Shown here: positions 9,595 to 19,264 of the stretch, one piece after another
How positions within the stretch are numbered: the stretch's first letter is position 1
How the letters are laid out: each line of letters begins with the position of its first letter
Assembly (NCBI GenBank): GCA_016721765.1
Contig: JADKHO010000001.1
Coordinates: 2,158,001-2,222,000, forward strand
Source: Bacteroidota bacterium
Lineage (GTDB): Bacteria; Bacteroidota; Bacteroidia; UBA4408
Direction of reading: 5' to 3'
Length of the DNA stretch: 64,000 bases
Notes under the pieces: generated by a model
Told to the model about the DNA's origin: nothing
The model's database searches: none
What the model saw: only the letters and a program-made list of their open reading frames with translations
Position numbers and translations under genes: made by a program

Positions 9595-11715
9595 TTAAAA
9601 GCTGATTCTCACCTGAACTTTTATTTCCGATTTTTTGTTTCCGATTACGGTATCCAAGCTGCCTGAATCTGTGATGATAAATACATTTGGATTGGTGAAA
9701 TAAGTTTGGGAATAGCGCACCCATACCTCAACATTACGACTGATATCGTAATTTACTAAAGCAAATATGCGGCTTCCTTTTCCGCTAAAAAAGGGAATGG
9801 AATTGGAATACAAAACATCATTTTCGTAAGTATATACACGTGAATCGAAGCTTTGTGTTTGAAACAACATGTAGCGTGCAATCACCGAAAGTTTATATCC
9901 TCGTGGTTTGAATTTTATATCCTGATAAATTAAATAGCCGGTGCTACTTGGGGAGCTTGATTCCTTGTATTTAATAAGTTCAACCCGATTGGCAAATTTC
10001 CATTCCGGACTTAAGGAATACGAAATATTAAATCGGTAATTTGTTTTTTCTGTGTTGACTAAATAATCAATATAATCAACTGTTTCGGGAGTGTTTTTCT
10101 GTTTGAGTTTGGTGCGCACTCTCACATACATATCTATGGTTTTAGAAGGGGTATAATTAAGTTGGGCAAGGTAATCGTAGCCATGAGAAGGCGCATACAC
10201 TTGGTATTTCAACCAAGGAAAAGTGAATCGATCGAAATATCCTGCTAAAGTAAACTTGGGCAGAATTTTAGCACTTGCACCAATAAATAAACCTTGTTCA
10301 TTAAAATTCGTGTAGCTTTCTCCAAATGCTTTTGATTTTGATGGCTGGTAATCTTTGCCATAATGCCGATGCAAAACAGAAATAGAAAAGCGTTGATCCA
10401 AATTTATCAAAGCGCCATTCATGTATGCGATACCACCATTTTCGCTGCGGGAGATTTCTCCAAAAATATTGAAGTTTCGCCAGAGATAATTGTAATCGGC
10501 TCCAATATTTAAGTTGTGATTTTGATTGAATTCAAATTTATTGTACACCCCTAAATTTCTTTTTAAGCTGGCTTTATACTCTGTTTTTACTCCGGTAATT
10601 CCGGCCGAAAAACTGCGTGTCACATACGATACATTGCCTCCAAAAATATTTTCGGTAACAGCATCTTTATCGGCTAATTCAGTTTTGGTGCGGTGTAAAC
10701 CCGATGTTTGAAAAGCACTAAATTCTTCTGCATTATTACTTAGTGTATCTAAAACAGAAACATTGGCATCAATTTTTTTTGTGCTACCAAAAGCAGTGAA
10801 TTCAAAATTTTTAATGGCAACTGTAGCGCCACCGCCACGCAAAAATAAATTTTCATCCACCGAGTTATAGGCACTTAAACCTCGGGCACTTTTTTTTATC
10901 ACCGTTGGGTCAGCTGTTTTTCCAAAGGCTAAACCGCTCCAAAACGTAATGCCTTGACCGAATTGCGCTTGAAAATCGCCAAGAGCAAGTGCTTTAAGTT
11001 TTCCAAATTTTTTGAGAAAGAGATGAGCCGAATAAAAATCGAATCCGTTTTTTTGTGAACCTTTAAAGAACTCTTCGCCCGGATCTTTTTCAGCTACCAC
11101 GCCAAAATTTATCTTATTGGCATAAGTAAAATTAAATCGTTCATACAATTTAAATTGTGGTCCGAGATAATAGTAATTGGGGTGTTCCTTTTTTACGCTA
11201 TCCGACAAATGATTCGCCGCATAATAGCCCAATTGCTGCTCCAGTACTTGCTGGTAGCGTGATACTAGTTGGAATTTTCCGTATTTAAAAATTTCACTAA
11301 AGGAAACATGGGGGTTGTCAAAATTATTTTCAACTTTCACGTAAGGAAGAATTCTAAAAATCAAATTCAAATCAAAACCTTCTATGGTTTGCAATTCGTA
11401 AATGGTCATTAATTTTCCATTTTTATCGATGTGTTTTAAGAGGTAATTGATTTGAATATCGCTGAGTAATTCCAATTTACTGAGTTCGTCCCGATCTGTA
11501 TAATTTAAGTTAATAGGATGTTCTTGATAATATTGAAGTTCATCCAATAAAATAGTGTAATCTGTTTCTTCATTTTCTGCATTTTCAGCAGCATTTTCGA
11601 TGCGTTGTTGAATGTCTAGTTTGGTCTCTTTATCTTGTGCCAACAGGGCATGGGGTAAAATAAATACAAGTAAAAAAAATAGGAAAGTTAAAAAAGTGAG
11701 TCGATGCAGTTTCAT
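9595..11715 (-). CDS. Helix-hairpin-helix domain outer-membrane beta-barrel protein
   Basis: A secreted envelope protein of about 706 aa. It has a signal peptide (hydrophobic stretch ending HALLAQ), then a mature N-terminal region with helix-hairpin-helix-like ComEA-type repeats (NLNYTDRDELSKLELLSDIQ and MTIYELQTIEGFDLNLIF). After that come roughly 550 residues of alternating aromatic beta strands ending in an aromatic strand (IKVQVRISF), as expected for an outer-membrane barrel. ATG 11715 is chosen because a good ribosome site AAGGAG lies just before it and it directly starts the signal peptide; ATG 11736 would overlap the upstream gene. It sits 7 bases behind the PorV/Q-like gene, implying an operon. 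The combination is common in Bacteroidota but its function is not known to me. Confidence 0.8.
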   Translation of the reverse strand: MKLHRLTFLTFLFFLLVFILPHALLAQDKETKLDIQQRIENAAENAENEETDYTILLDELQYYQEHPINLNYTDRDELSKLELLSDIQINYLLKHIDKNGKLMTIYELQTIEGFDLNLIFRILPYVKVENNFDNPHVSFSEIFKYGKFQLVSRYQQVLEQQLGYYAANHLSDSVKKEHPNYYYLGPQFKLYERFNFTYANKINFGVVAEKDPGEEFFKGSQKNGFDFYSAHLFLKKFGKLKALALGDFQAQFGQGITFWSGLAFGKTADPTVIKKSARGLSAYNSVDENLFLRGGGATVAIKNFEFTAFGSTKKIDANVSVLDTLSNNAEEFSAFQTSGLHRTKTELADKDAVTENIFGGNVSYVTRSFSAGITGVKTEYKASLKRNLGVYNKFEFNQNHNLNIGADYNYLWRNFNIFGEISRSENGGIAYMNGALINLDQRFSISVLHRHYGKDYQPSKSKAFGESYTNFNEQGLFIGASAKILPKFTLAGYFDRFTFPWLKYQVYAPSHGYDYLAQLNYTPSKTIDMYVRVRTKLKQKNTPETVDYIDYLVNTEKTNYRFNISYSLSPEWKFANRVELIKYKESSSPSSTGYLIYQDIKFKPRGYKLSVIARYMLFQTQSFDSRVYTYENDVLYSNSIPFFSGKGSRIFALVNYDISRNVEVWVRYSQTYFTNPNVFIITDSGSLDTVIGNKKSEIKVQVRISF

Positions 11716-11722
11716 GCGCTCC

Positions 11723-12541
11723 TTATTTAAAACCATAACTTAATCCAAGATGAGGGGTAAAGCCAAGTTGCTCATGGTAATTGGCAGCCACATCTAACTT
11801 GAAGTTTTTCAATACTAAGCCAAAGCCAAAAGAACTTAAGGTAGGTTGTGTGCTGATGCCACCGCGTATGTATAGTTGAGGGACTACACGATATTCTATA
11901 CCGGTTTTAAAATTGGGCTTGTAATCAATGTCTTTTTCGGATTCGATGGCCCAAAATACTTTATCTGAGAAAGCATATTGAGCGCCAACCTTAATAATAG
12001 TTGGAATTTTTTCTTTGTTGTAATCCGCACTTTTGGCGCGGGTTGGATTAAATACATGCGCACCCACTGAAAGGCCTTTCACCAGTTTTGCTTGTATGCC
12101 GAATTCGGCAGCAATTGTTCCGTTTTTTCCGTAACCATCCCCAATAAATTTACTGAGGTAATTGAGTTGTACAGCGGCTGAAATATGATCGCCCAATTTT
12201 TTTGCAAATGCAATTCCAACTTTATTTTCGTTGTATTTTGAATACCCAAAACGAGAATAACTCAAACCAAAAGTACCACCTTTAATGGGCAAGGCACCGG
12301 CAAAAGCATTATAGGCAAGTTGGGGCAATAAAAAATTTCGTGTGGCATACACGCCAACTTCAATAGTATCTAATTGTGCCAGACCTGCCTGATTGTTTTG
12401 GGCACTCCACAAATCGCTGAGGGTAGCACTTGCTCCTCCTAACGCGGCCGAACGTGCACCAAGTGGAAGGTTGTCATTTCCTGCAAACGCTATACTCCAA
12501 AGTGCGCTAAATAAAAGGAGGGAGCTTATATATTTTTGCAT
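11723..12541 (-). CDS. PorV/PorQ-family outer-membrane protein
   Basis: An outer-membrane beta-barrel of about 272 aa. It has a signal peptide (SSLLLFSALWSIAFAG), then the family start LPLGARSAALGGASATLSD and QNNQAGLAQL, typical of PorV/PorQ and FadL-like barrels. Glycine- and aromatic-rich strands follow, ending FTPHLGLSYGFK. In Bacteroidota, PorV and PorQ take part in type IX secretion and cargo release. This copy is shorter than typical PorV and fits PorQ-like or uncharacterised paralogs better. ATG at 12541 is used. It lies 17 bases after purE and 7 bases before the HhH barrel gene on the same strand, so the three probably form a transcript. A direct secretion role is inferred only. Confidence 0.72.
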   Translation of the reverse strand: MQKYISSLLLFSALWSIAFAGNDNLPLGARSAALGGASATLSDLWSAQNNQAGLAQLDTIEVGVYATRNFLLPQLAYNAFAGALPIKGGTFGLSYSRFGYSKYNENKVGIAFAKKLGDHISAAVQLNYLSKFIGDGYGKNGTIAAEFGIQAKLVKGLSVGAHVFNPTRAKSADYNKEKIPTIIKVGAQYAFSDKVFWAIESEKDIDYKPNFKTGIEYRVVPQLYIRGGISTQPTLSSFGFGLVLKNFKLDVAANYHEQLGFTPHLGLSYGFK

Positions 12542-12558
12542 CAATTGTGAGTATAGAT

Positions 12559-13077
12559 TTATGATTTCGTTTGGAATTTATATCCCTTATCGCTCACTTC
12601 TTTTTGCGACAAGTTCACCTTGATTTTTAATTCTTCTTTAAACGTGATGATACGGTTTTGAATTGCGGCATCCCCAGTACCTAAAATTTGGGCAGCAATA
12701 ATTCCTGCATTTTGAGCTGCATTTAAGGCAACAGTTGCCACCGGAACACCGTTTGGCATTTGCAAGATACTTAGGATAGAATCCCATCCGTCAATGCTGT
12801 TGCTTGATTTTACGGGTACTCCAATCACCGGTAAGGGACTTACCGCTGCTACCATTCCAGGTAAATGTGCTGCTCCACCTGCTCCGGCAATAATTACTTT
12901 TATCCCACGTGTATGAGCAGTATGTGCATATTCCATCATTTTTTCGGGTGTTCGGTGAGCCGATACAATATTGACTTCAAAAGGAATTTCCAGTTTTTCG
13001 AGGAGTGTTGCAGCTTCGCTCATGATAGTATAATCAGAGCTGCTACCCATAATGATGCCGACGAGTGCTTGAAACAT
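12559..13077 (-). CDS. purE: 5-(carboxyamino)imidazole ribonucleotide mutase
   Basis: Catalyses the N5-CAIR to CAIR step of purine synthesis in the cytosol. The sequence shows the class I PurE phosphate/substrate loop GIIMGSSSDYTIM, the SAHRTPEKMMEYA motif with the catalytic histidine, IAGAGGAAHLPGMVAA, and GVPVKSSNSIDGWDS. The length of 172 aa is normal. No purK is adjacent in this window. It leads a probable operon with two outer-membrane barrel genes, which looks like read-through convenience rather than pathway logic. The start is ATG 13077. Confidence 0.95.
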   Translation of the reverse strand: MFQALVGIIMGSSSDYTIMSEAATLLEKLEIPFEVNIVSAHRTPEKMMEYAHTAHTRGIKVIIAGAGGAAHLPGMVAAVSPLPVIGVPVKSSNSIDGWDSILSILQMPNGVPVATVALNAAQNAGIIAAQILGTGDAAIQNRIITFKEELKIKVNLSQKEVSDKGYKFQTKS

Positions 13078-13117
13078 AGAGGTTGAAAATAGGATTATTT
13101 TTTTTCTTAATCAAAAC

Positions 13118-13161
13118 AAAAAATGCAAGCTACTTTATTTTATAAGCAGCTTGCATTTTTT
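13118..13161 (-). terminator. Perfect 14-bp inverted repeat, intrinsic terminator
   Basis: Arms AAAAAATGCAAGCT (13118-13131) and AGCTTGCATTTTTT (13148-13161) are perfectly complementary with a 16-base loop and end in a T run on either strand. It lies just downstream of the cyclophilin gene and before purE on the minus strand, so it most likely ends the cyclophilin transcript. Confidence 0.8.
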
Positions 13162-13181
13162 GGCAACCAATTGGTTGGGGA

Positions 13182-13619
13182 TTAATTTTCGGAAACAGTA
13201 ATCTTTTCCATCACATCCCCCATGCGCAAATCATCAATAATATCGAGGCCTTCTACGACTTTTCCAAAACAAGTATGGTTGCGGTCGAGGTGTGCGGTAT
13301 TGCTTCGGCTAAGCACAATAAAAAATTGTGAGCCGCCGGTATCTCTTCCTGCATGAGCCATTGAAAGCACGCCTTTATCGTGGTATTGATTTTCACCGTC
13401 TAATTCACATTTAATTTTGTATCCCGGACCACCGGTGCCATTTCCTTTAGGGCAACCGCCTTGGACTACAAAATCAGGAATAACGCGATGAAAGGTAAGT
13501 CCATCGTAAAAGCCTTTTTTGGCAAGGTCTATAAAGTTTTTAACTGTATTGGGAGCATCTTTTTCGAAAAACTCCACTTTTAAAGTTCCTTTGTTTGTTA
13601 CAATCTCTGCTGTCTTCAT
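13182..13619 (-). CDS. Cyclophilin-type peptidyl-prolyl cis-trans isomerase
   Basis: A 145-aa cytosolic cyclophilin (no signal peptide) that speeds proline isomerisation during protein folding. Active-site motifs are GLTFHRVIPDFVVQGG (with the catalytic arginine), MAHAGRDTGGSQFFI and the H in AHLDRNHTCFGKV; W is absent from the cyclosporin-site position, as in many bacterial members. The length matches the compact bacterial form. It is a single gene, ended by the hairpin at 13118-13161. Confidence 0.94.
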   Translation of the reverse strand: MKTAEIVTNKGTLKVEFFEKDAPNTVKNFIDLAKKGFYDGLTFHRVIPDFVVQGGCPKGNGTGGPGYKIKCELDGENQYHDKGVLSMAHAGRDTGGSQFFIVLSRSNTAHLDRNHTCFGKVVEGLDIIDDLRMGDVMEKITVSEN

Positions 13620-13848
13620 GATAAAAAATTATTGTATGATTTTTGAGTATAAAAAAATTCCCGTTCAGGAAATTTCCTCAAAAGTATAAAAAATTAGCAA
13701 GCGCCCGCCAAATCATACTTTCGGACTTATTAACGAAACTTAACAGCAAGTTTATCCCAATTGGGCTAAATATTTTTTTGATATTAAACATTAATTAATA
13801 TTTTAGCCGCAGTTAAAAAACTACCATTCATCGAATTTGTAAAAATAA

Positions 13849-14817
13849 TTGAGTTTGAAAAAAGGTTTAACACTGGTACTAGTCTTTTGTAACTTGCTTT
13901 TAGTAAGTGCATTTGCGGGCAGCGAAAAGAACGCCGGCCCTTCAACTGCATCTGCCGACAGGGGCAAAGACACCCTTATTTATCCTATTTCACCTGAAAA
14001 TTTTATGAAAGCGGATGATATCGAGAGTTTTGATGATATTGATAATTCTGATAACATTAACGAATCGGAAGCCAGCAGTTACGATCCTAACTTCGATTAT
14101 TACGGAATTTGGGATACGATAAGTGTAAATCCTTATAAAATTGATTTAACCCTAAAAAGTGATACTTCCTTAATTATATTACAAGATAAATACCGTTGCG
14201 ATTACAATCATCCGTTTTCGGGTGTCATTACCTCTGATTTTGGCCCGAGAAGTCGCGTGCGTTATCACTATGGTGTAGATATTAAGTTGGCCACCGGCGA
14301 TTCGGTGCGTTGTGCATTTGAAGGAACAGTTCGAATTGCCCGCAGAAGTTCCACTTTTGGAAATGTAGTTATGGTGCGTCACCGCAATGGTTTGGAAACT
14401 ATTTATGCGCATTTATCTGCTATCCATGTTAGAATTGGACAGCATGTGGAATCGGGCGAATTGCTTGGATTGGGTGGCAATACCGGACATTCTTTTGGTA
14501 GCCATTTGCATTTTGAAGTGCGTTACAAAGGCATGCCCATTAATCCAAATTCAATTATTTCGTTTTCTGACAGTAGATTGATGATGGATAGTGTGGCAAT
14601 TGACCGTAGCTGTTTCCATTATTTAGTTGATTTTAGAGATCATTCAAAATATGCCTCTAAACACGGAAAGCATGGAAAATATTATGTGGTGCGAAAAGGT
14701 GATACCTTAGGAAAAATTGCACAGCGCAAAAATATTCCGCTTAAAAAATTATGCCGTCTAAATGGAATAAAATCCACAACTGTGTTGCGTCCCGGCAAGA
14801 AGTTGCGATTGGTTTAA
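13849..14817 (+). CDS. M23 zinc endopeptidase with C-terminal LysM domain
   Basis: A secreted peptidoglycan hydrolase or envelope-division factor of about 322 aa. It has a signal peptide (residues 4-23, ending SAFA), an acidic linker (residues 50-85), an M23/LytM domain (about 120-240) and a LysM peptidoglycan-binding domain (278-322, YYVVRKGDTLGKIAQRKNI). The zinc site looks intact: H140 and D144 in HYGVD, H219 and H221 in HLHFE, with H188 in YAHLS. No ATG lies near the signal peptide, so initiation must be at TTG 13849 or TTG 13855. Family M23 enzymes cut the peptide cross-links of the wall. It converges on the DUF2461 gene with a 30-base gap. Confidence 0.9.
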   Translation: MSLKKGLTLVLVFCNLLLVSAFAGSEKNAGPSTASADRGKDTLIYPISPENFMKADDIESFDDIDNSDNINESEASSYDPNFDYYGIWDTISVNPYKIDLTLKSDTSLIILQDKYRCDYNHPFSGVITSDFGPRSRVRYHYGVDIKLATGDSVRCAFEGTVRIARRSSTFGNVVMVRHRNGLETIYAHLSAIHVRIGQHVESGELLGLGGNTGHSFGSHLHFEVRYKGMPINPNSIISFSDSRLMMDSVAIDRSCFHYLVDFRDHSKYASKHGKHGKYYVVRKGDTLGKIAQRKNIPLKKLCRLNGIKSTTVLRPGKKLRLV

Positions 14818-14847
14818 TTTCAGAAAATTAATTTCTTCTTTTTATTT

Positions 14848-15537
14848 TCAACGAATCAATTCTCCATTCGTATCAGTAGTGAGCACTTCACTCATATAAT
14901 CAAGCCAAGGGCGCATTCGTTTAAATAGTTCGTTTACCTTATTTACAAAATCACTGGCCAAAATTTCGCTGTCGTTAAGAGGGTGTCGAAAAATAAATTG
15001 TTTATAACGCAACAATTCAATTGCTGGATGTTCTTTTGGAAAGCCTTTGGGTGAAGTTAGTAGCTTTTCGCCCTGCATTGCACCAAAGGAATTTTTGAGT
15101 TTTTTCTGGGATAAAATTTTATTCCAATCTACATAATTCAGTTCAATATCCTGTCGTATTCGTTTTAAATCTTCTGGATTAGGAGCAAAAAATCCACAAG
15201 CTAAATAAGATTTTCCGGGTTGAATATGGATGTAGTATCCGCCTCTACGTAGTTTGGTAGCACGTTTCAAACCAAAGGCAAAGCGGGGAGAGTAGGGCGA
15301 TTTATCTTTACTAAAACGGACATCTTTATAAATGCGGAATAAACTCTTTTTACCTGATTCGTTCTCGAGTTGGTCGTGTTTGTTCATTTCCTTAATCAAA
15401 GCATCTGCAATATCGCAAAGGTTTTGATGGCTACTGAGGTAGGTATTTTTGTTGCTGGTAAACCATTCCCGATTGTTGTTTTCACTGAGTTTGGTTAGAA
15501 AAGTTAAAGTGCTTTTATTCAACTGCGCTCGCGTCAT
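14848..15537 (-). CDS. DUF2461 family protein
   Basis: A 229-aa cytosolic protein of the DUF2461/TIGR02453 family, recognised by LTFLTKLSENNNREWFTSN at the start, FRIYKDVRFSKDKSPY, and GGYYIHIQPGKSYLACGFF followed by the NPEDLKRIRQ helix. The length is typical for the family, whose biochemical role is unknown. It stands alone: its 3' end meets the M23 gene and it is about 100 bases from the next minus-strand gene. Start ATG 15537. The family is certain, the function is not. Confidence 0.88.
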   Translation of the reverse strand: MTRAQLNKSTLTFLTKLSENNNREWFTSNKNTYLSSHQNLCDIADALIKEMNKHDQLENESGKKSLFRIYKDVRFSKDKSPYSPRFAFGLKRATKLRRGGYYIHIQPGKSYLACGFFAPNPEDLKRIRQDIELNYVDWNKILSQKKLKNSFGAMQGEKLLTSPKGFPKEHPAIELLRYKQFIFRHPLNDSEILASDFVNKVNELFKRMRPWLDYMSEVLTTDTNGELIR

Positions 15538-15643
15538 TTTACTAGTTCCTGTTTAACAAACAATTTTAAAACTATGAATGTACTAATAAAAGCAGATTCA
15601 GGAATAGATGCGCATTTGATCAAAATCAACGTAAAGAGAGGAG

Positions 15644-18600
15644 TTACCTATTTATGATAAATTTTTTACTGTGTTGCTCTTTTCCATCATTTATCAGAAC
15701 TGAATAGAGCCCCGGTAAATAATTTTGAGTGTTAATGTCTAAGCGATAATTAGCGGTACCATTTTGTATGAAATGGTTCTCTATTATTTTTCCGCTAGAA
15801 TTAAAGATTAAGATGGTTATAGGAACACTGCTTTTTTGTGTGTAGCGTATTGTAACAAAAACATTGGCTGGATTAGGGAAAATACTCAAGCCATGCAGTG
15901 CTTCTTCAGTTGCTTCTATACCAACCGTATTGCAGGGGTTACAAGCTTCAAAACAAACAGTAGGCAATGCAGTATTTGATTCCGGCACATTTAATTGTCG
16001 ATTATAGCCTCCTAAACCATTGGGAAAGCCGCATTGAGCAGGAACGATTTCGTCTTCCCCAATTCCAAATGCATTGCCATTTAAAAATTTATATTGCACT
16101 ACAAGTGTGCTATCCAAACTGATAGAAGCAGCGTATACATTAGCTCCAATAGGCATCATTTCAGTTGAATCGGCATCAAAGCCATTGAAAGTTCCAGCTA
16201 AATGAACTCCTTTGGGTGATATGCTATTTCCGCTCAAATCGACACGAAATTGAACGTTTATATAGGAAGCAGGAGTTGCACATGCAGTGCAAGCAGCGAA
16301 ACAAACTGGAAATAAAACTGTGTTTTGTTGCGGTACATTTAGACTTCTGTTATAACCACCGAAACCATTTGAAATACCACAAGTACTGGGCACACTTTCT
16401 TCGTTTGAAAAAGTGTTTCCGTTTAAGAATTTGTATTGGATACTACTTGTTGAATCCAATGCTAGTGTAGCCTCATAAAGATTGCCACCTACCGGAATCA
16501 TTTGGATGGAATCGGCATCCCAGTTTACAAAACTACCTGTGAGGTGAACACCGTTTGCGGATGCCTGCAGATTGCCTAAATTCACTCGAAAAGTTACGTT
16601 TACAAGAGGGGAATTTGTTGGGCAGTTATTGCAAGAGGAAAAGCAAACCAAAGGAAGTGTAGCATTTGCCTCCGGCACTTTGTAATTACGATTATAACCT
16701 CCAAAGCCATTTGATAAACCGCATGCCTGCGGCACCGTTTCTTCTCCTGAAAAGGTATTTCCATTTAGAAATTTATATTGAATTGTACTCGTTGAATCGA
16801 GTGCTAATGTTACTTCATAAATGCCGGCAGTAACAAGTGCCATAGCAGTTGAATCCGCATCCCAATTATTAAAGCTTCCTGCAAGGTGAATTCCGTTCGG
16901 AGAAATTACTTGATTGCTCATATTCACTCTAAAAGTTACATTCACTTTTGGGTTGGAAGTTGTGCAGTTGCTACAATTGCTAAAGCAAACAGAATTTAAA
17001 GTAGTTCCAAATTCAGGTACCGCTAAATTTCGATTATAACCTCCAACACCATTTGATACGCCACATGCAGCAGGAACCAGTTCATCCATACCAAAAGCAT
17101 TACCATTTATAAACTTATATTGAATAGTAGCACTCGAATCCAACGGAAGCGTAACCTCATATATTCCTAATCCTATCGGATTCATAGCAGTACTAGCTGC
17201 ATTCCAGTTATTAAAACTTCCGGCAAGATGAATTCCATTTGGTGACACTGATTCATTGCTCATGTCAACTCGAAAAGTAACGTTTACATTTGTTGATACA
17301 ATGCAATTTGTGCAGGATGAAAAACAAACAAGCGGCAAAGTAGTTGAAGTTTGTGGGATTGCTAAGCTTCTGTTATAACCTCCTACACCATTAGGTACGC
17401 CGCATGATGCAGGGACTTCTTCATCAAAACCAAAACTATTACCATTAATGAACTTATACTGAACAATAGAAGTACTATCTAAATTGAGAGTGACAGTATA
17501 AATATTGTTACCACTTGGAGACATAAGCGTTGCATTGGCATCCCAGTTATTAAAGCTACCTACCAAATGAACCCCATTGGGTGATACAGATACATTGCTC
17601 ATATTTACTTGAAAAGTGATAGCTGAATTTCCGGGTGATGAGCAATTGGAGCAGGATGAAAAGCAAACTGTATTTAGAATAGTATTATTTTGTGGTACTA
17701 CTAAATTTCGGTTGTATCCGCCTAAGCCATTCGTAATTCCGCATAAGGCAGGTACCGTTTCTTCACCTGCAAAAGTATTTCCATTAATAAATTTATATTG
17801 TATGGTGCTAGTAGTATCTAAACTAACAATTGCTTCATACACATTGCCTCCTATAGGCAGCATGGGCGTTGCATTGGCGTCCCAATTATTAAAACTTCCC
17901 GCCAAATGAACTCCATTGGGTGAAATTATTTGATTGCTCATGTTTACGCGAAATGTTGCCTCAATATTTGGTGAGGATACAATTGTTACGGTGTACTCCT
18001 CAGTTTCCCCTGTTGTAAAAATTTTGCAAGCATCCACCGCTGTAATTTGAAAGCTTGGACTGGTTGCTCGAACCCGAACTGCGGTTGGCCCCGATAGTGC
18101 ACTAGCCGGAATTGTAAAGGGAGCAATTGATGCGCTTCCCGGACTACTTCCACTTGAAATGAGAGTAAATTCACTGGCATCAAAAGTATGACTGTGATCA
18201 TAATCCACCCAAGCAGCAATGGCATGGCTGGTAGGAGAAGCTGCGCTAAAATAATAAGTGGTATTTTTTTGAAGTGAGGTGGTTGTATTTCCACTAGGTG
18301 GGTAAACTTTAAAAGCCTTATTGTTAAGTCCCGAACATCCGGTTCCATTATTTACTAATGAAGTTCCAACAATGGAAAAATCATTTATGTTATAAAGTCC
18401 GTTGCATTGCAAGCCACCATATAGTATATCACAATAATCATAAATCGTTACTAGGTAATCTTCGGTTTCACCATTCGTGAAGTTTGTACAATAGTCGCCT
18501 GATCCATTATAATTTCCGCGGTAACGTGCCCTTACACGCATTCGTGTTGCACCCGTAAGCGCGTTTGTAGGAATAGACATGGTTGCTGAGGCAGGCACCC

Positions 18601-18988
18601 CTGCTGTGGATGCAGTACTAATTTGCTTCCACTCCAAAAAATCAAAATCATTGTCGTGATTAAAGTCAATCCATACCGAAATTATACACGAAACGGAAGT
18701 TGTTACGCTAATGGTGTAGGAGCCTCCTTTGGTTAATGAAGCGGTGGTATAATAGCTGGGTGCATAAACGGAATATCCCATGGAATTTGTGTTGGCACAG
18801 CCTGTACCGGAATTATTGAAGCCAGTTCCTGCAATGGCAACTGCATCGATGTTTTCGACAAAGCAATTCGAAAAAGGGGGAATACAATATACTTGGGAAG
18901 CATTAATATTTCCAATTAAAACAAAACTTAAATAAGAAAACAGTATGTTTCTAAATAGTCCTGATGGAAGGTTAAAGTTATATTTCAT
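15644..18988 (-). CDS. T9SS type A secreted protein with two GEVED domains and six AMPK-GBD/CBM48-like repeats
   Basis: A 1114-aa cell-surface or released protein. In order: an N-terminal signal segment; two GEVED-type domains (about 80-185 and 245-340; WIDFNHDNDFD and WVDYDHSHTFD, each ending GETE.Y.VTI); six tandem modules of about 113 aa from residue 343 to about 1020; then a type A sorting domain (about 1045-1114, starting LSIFPNPAN and ending KKFIINR). Each module has a strand FRVNMSN, a core VHLAGSFNNWDA, a QYKF.NGN segment, a CG..NG.GGYNR turn and a closing CF..C..C cluster. The core resembles the glycogen-binding domain of AMPK and CBM48. T9SS export is strongly supported; sugar binding is inferred. 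Modules 1 to 5 are very similar, suggesting internal duplication. Confidence 0.85.
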   Translation of the reverse strand: MKYNFNLPSGLFRNILFSYLSFVLIGNINASQVYCIPPFSNCFVENIDAVAIAGTGFNNSGTGCANTNSMGYSVYAPSYYTTASLTKGGSYTISVTTSVSCIISVWIDFNHDNDFDFLEWKQISTASTAGVPASATMSIPTNALTGATRMRVRARYRGNYNGSGDYCTNFTNGETEDYLVTIYDYCDILYGGLQCNGLYNINDFSIVGTSLVNNGTGCSGLNNKAFKVYPPSGNTTTSLQKNTTYYFSAASPTSHAIAAWVDYDHSHTFDASEFTLISSGSSPGSASIAPFTIPASALSGPTAVRVRATSPSFQITAVDACKIFTTGETEEYTVTIVSSPNIEATFRVNMSNQIISPNGVHLAGSFNNWDANATPMLPIGGNVYEAIVSLDTTSTIQYKFINGNTFAGEETVPALCGITNGLGGYNRNLVVPQNNTILNTVCFSSCSNCSSPGNSAITFQVNMSNVSVSPNGVHLVGSFNNWDANATLMSPSGNNIYTVTLNLDSTSIVQYKFINGNSFGFDEEVPASCGVPNGVGGYNRSLAIPQTSTTLPLVCFSSCTNCIVSTNVNVTFRVDMSNESVSPNGIHLAGSFNNWNAASTAMNPIGLGIYEVTLPLDSSATIQYKFINGNAFGMDELVPAACGVSNGVGGYNRNLAVPEFGTTLNSVCFSNCSNCTTSNPKVNVTFRVNMSNQVISPNGIHLAGSFNNWDADSTAMALVTAGIYEVTLALDSTSTIQYKFLNGNTFSGEETVPQACGLSNGFGGYNRNYKVPEANATLPLVCFSSCNNCPTNSPLVNVTFRVNLGNLQASANGVHLTGSFVNWDADSIQMIPVGGNLYEATLALDSTSSIQYKFLNGNTFSNEESVPSTCGISNGFGGYNRSLNVPQQNTVLFPVCFAACTACATPASYINVQFRVDLSGNSISPKGVHLAGTFNGFDADSTEMMPIGANVYAASISLDSTLVVQYKFLNGNAFGIGEDEIVPAQCGFPNGLGGYNRQLNVPESNTALPTVCFEACNPCNTVGIEATEEALHGLSIFPNPANVFVTIRYTQKSSVPITILIFNSSGKIIENHFIQNGTANYRLDINTQNYLPGLYSVLINDGKEQHSKKFIINR

Positions 18989-19264
18989 GGGAATTTTTTT
19001 GTTGTGTTAAATTTCATTTGAAAGCTACCTAAAATTACAACTAAAATTATTAGTTTGTTTGACCATGCTAAGTTCAAAAGGATTTGATTGACGATAGTCC
19101 TAGTGTTAAAAAGTTTGAAACACCTGAAGATATTGGATATTTAACTTATTACTTAGCACAGAGGCCCATTTTATTTTGTGAAAAAAACCTATTTAACGGT
19201 AAGTTGAAAAAGTGATTTATGCGAAAGAATTGTTTGTAAACAATTAATTGAGGTAAGGAATAGC

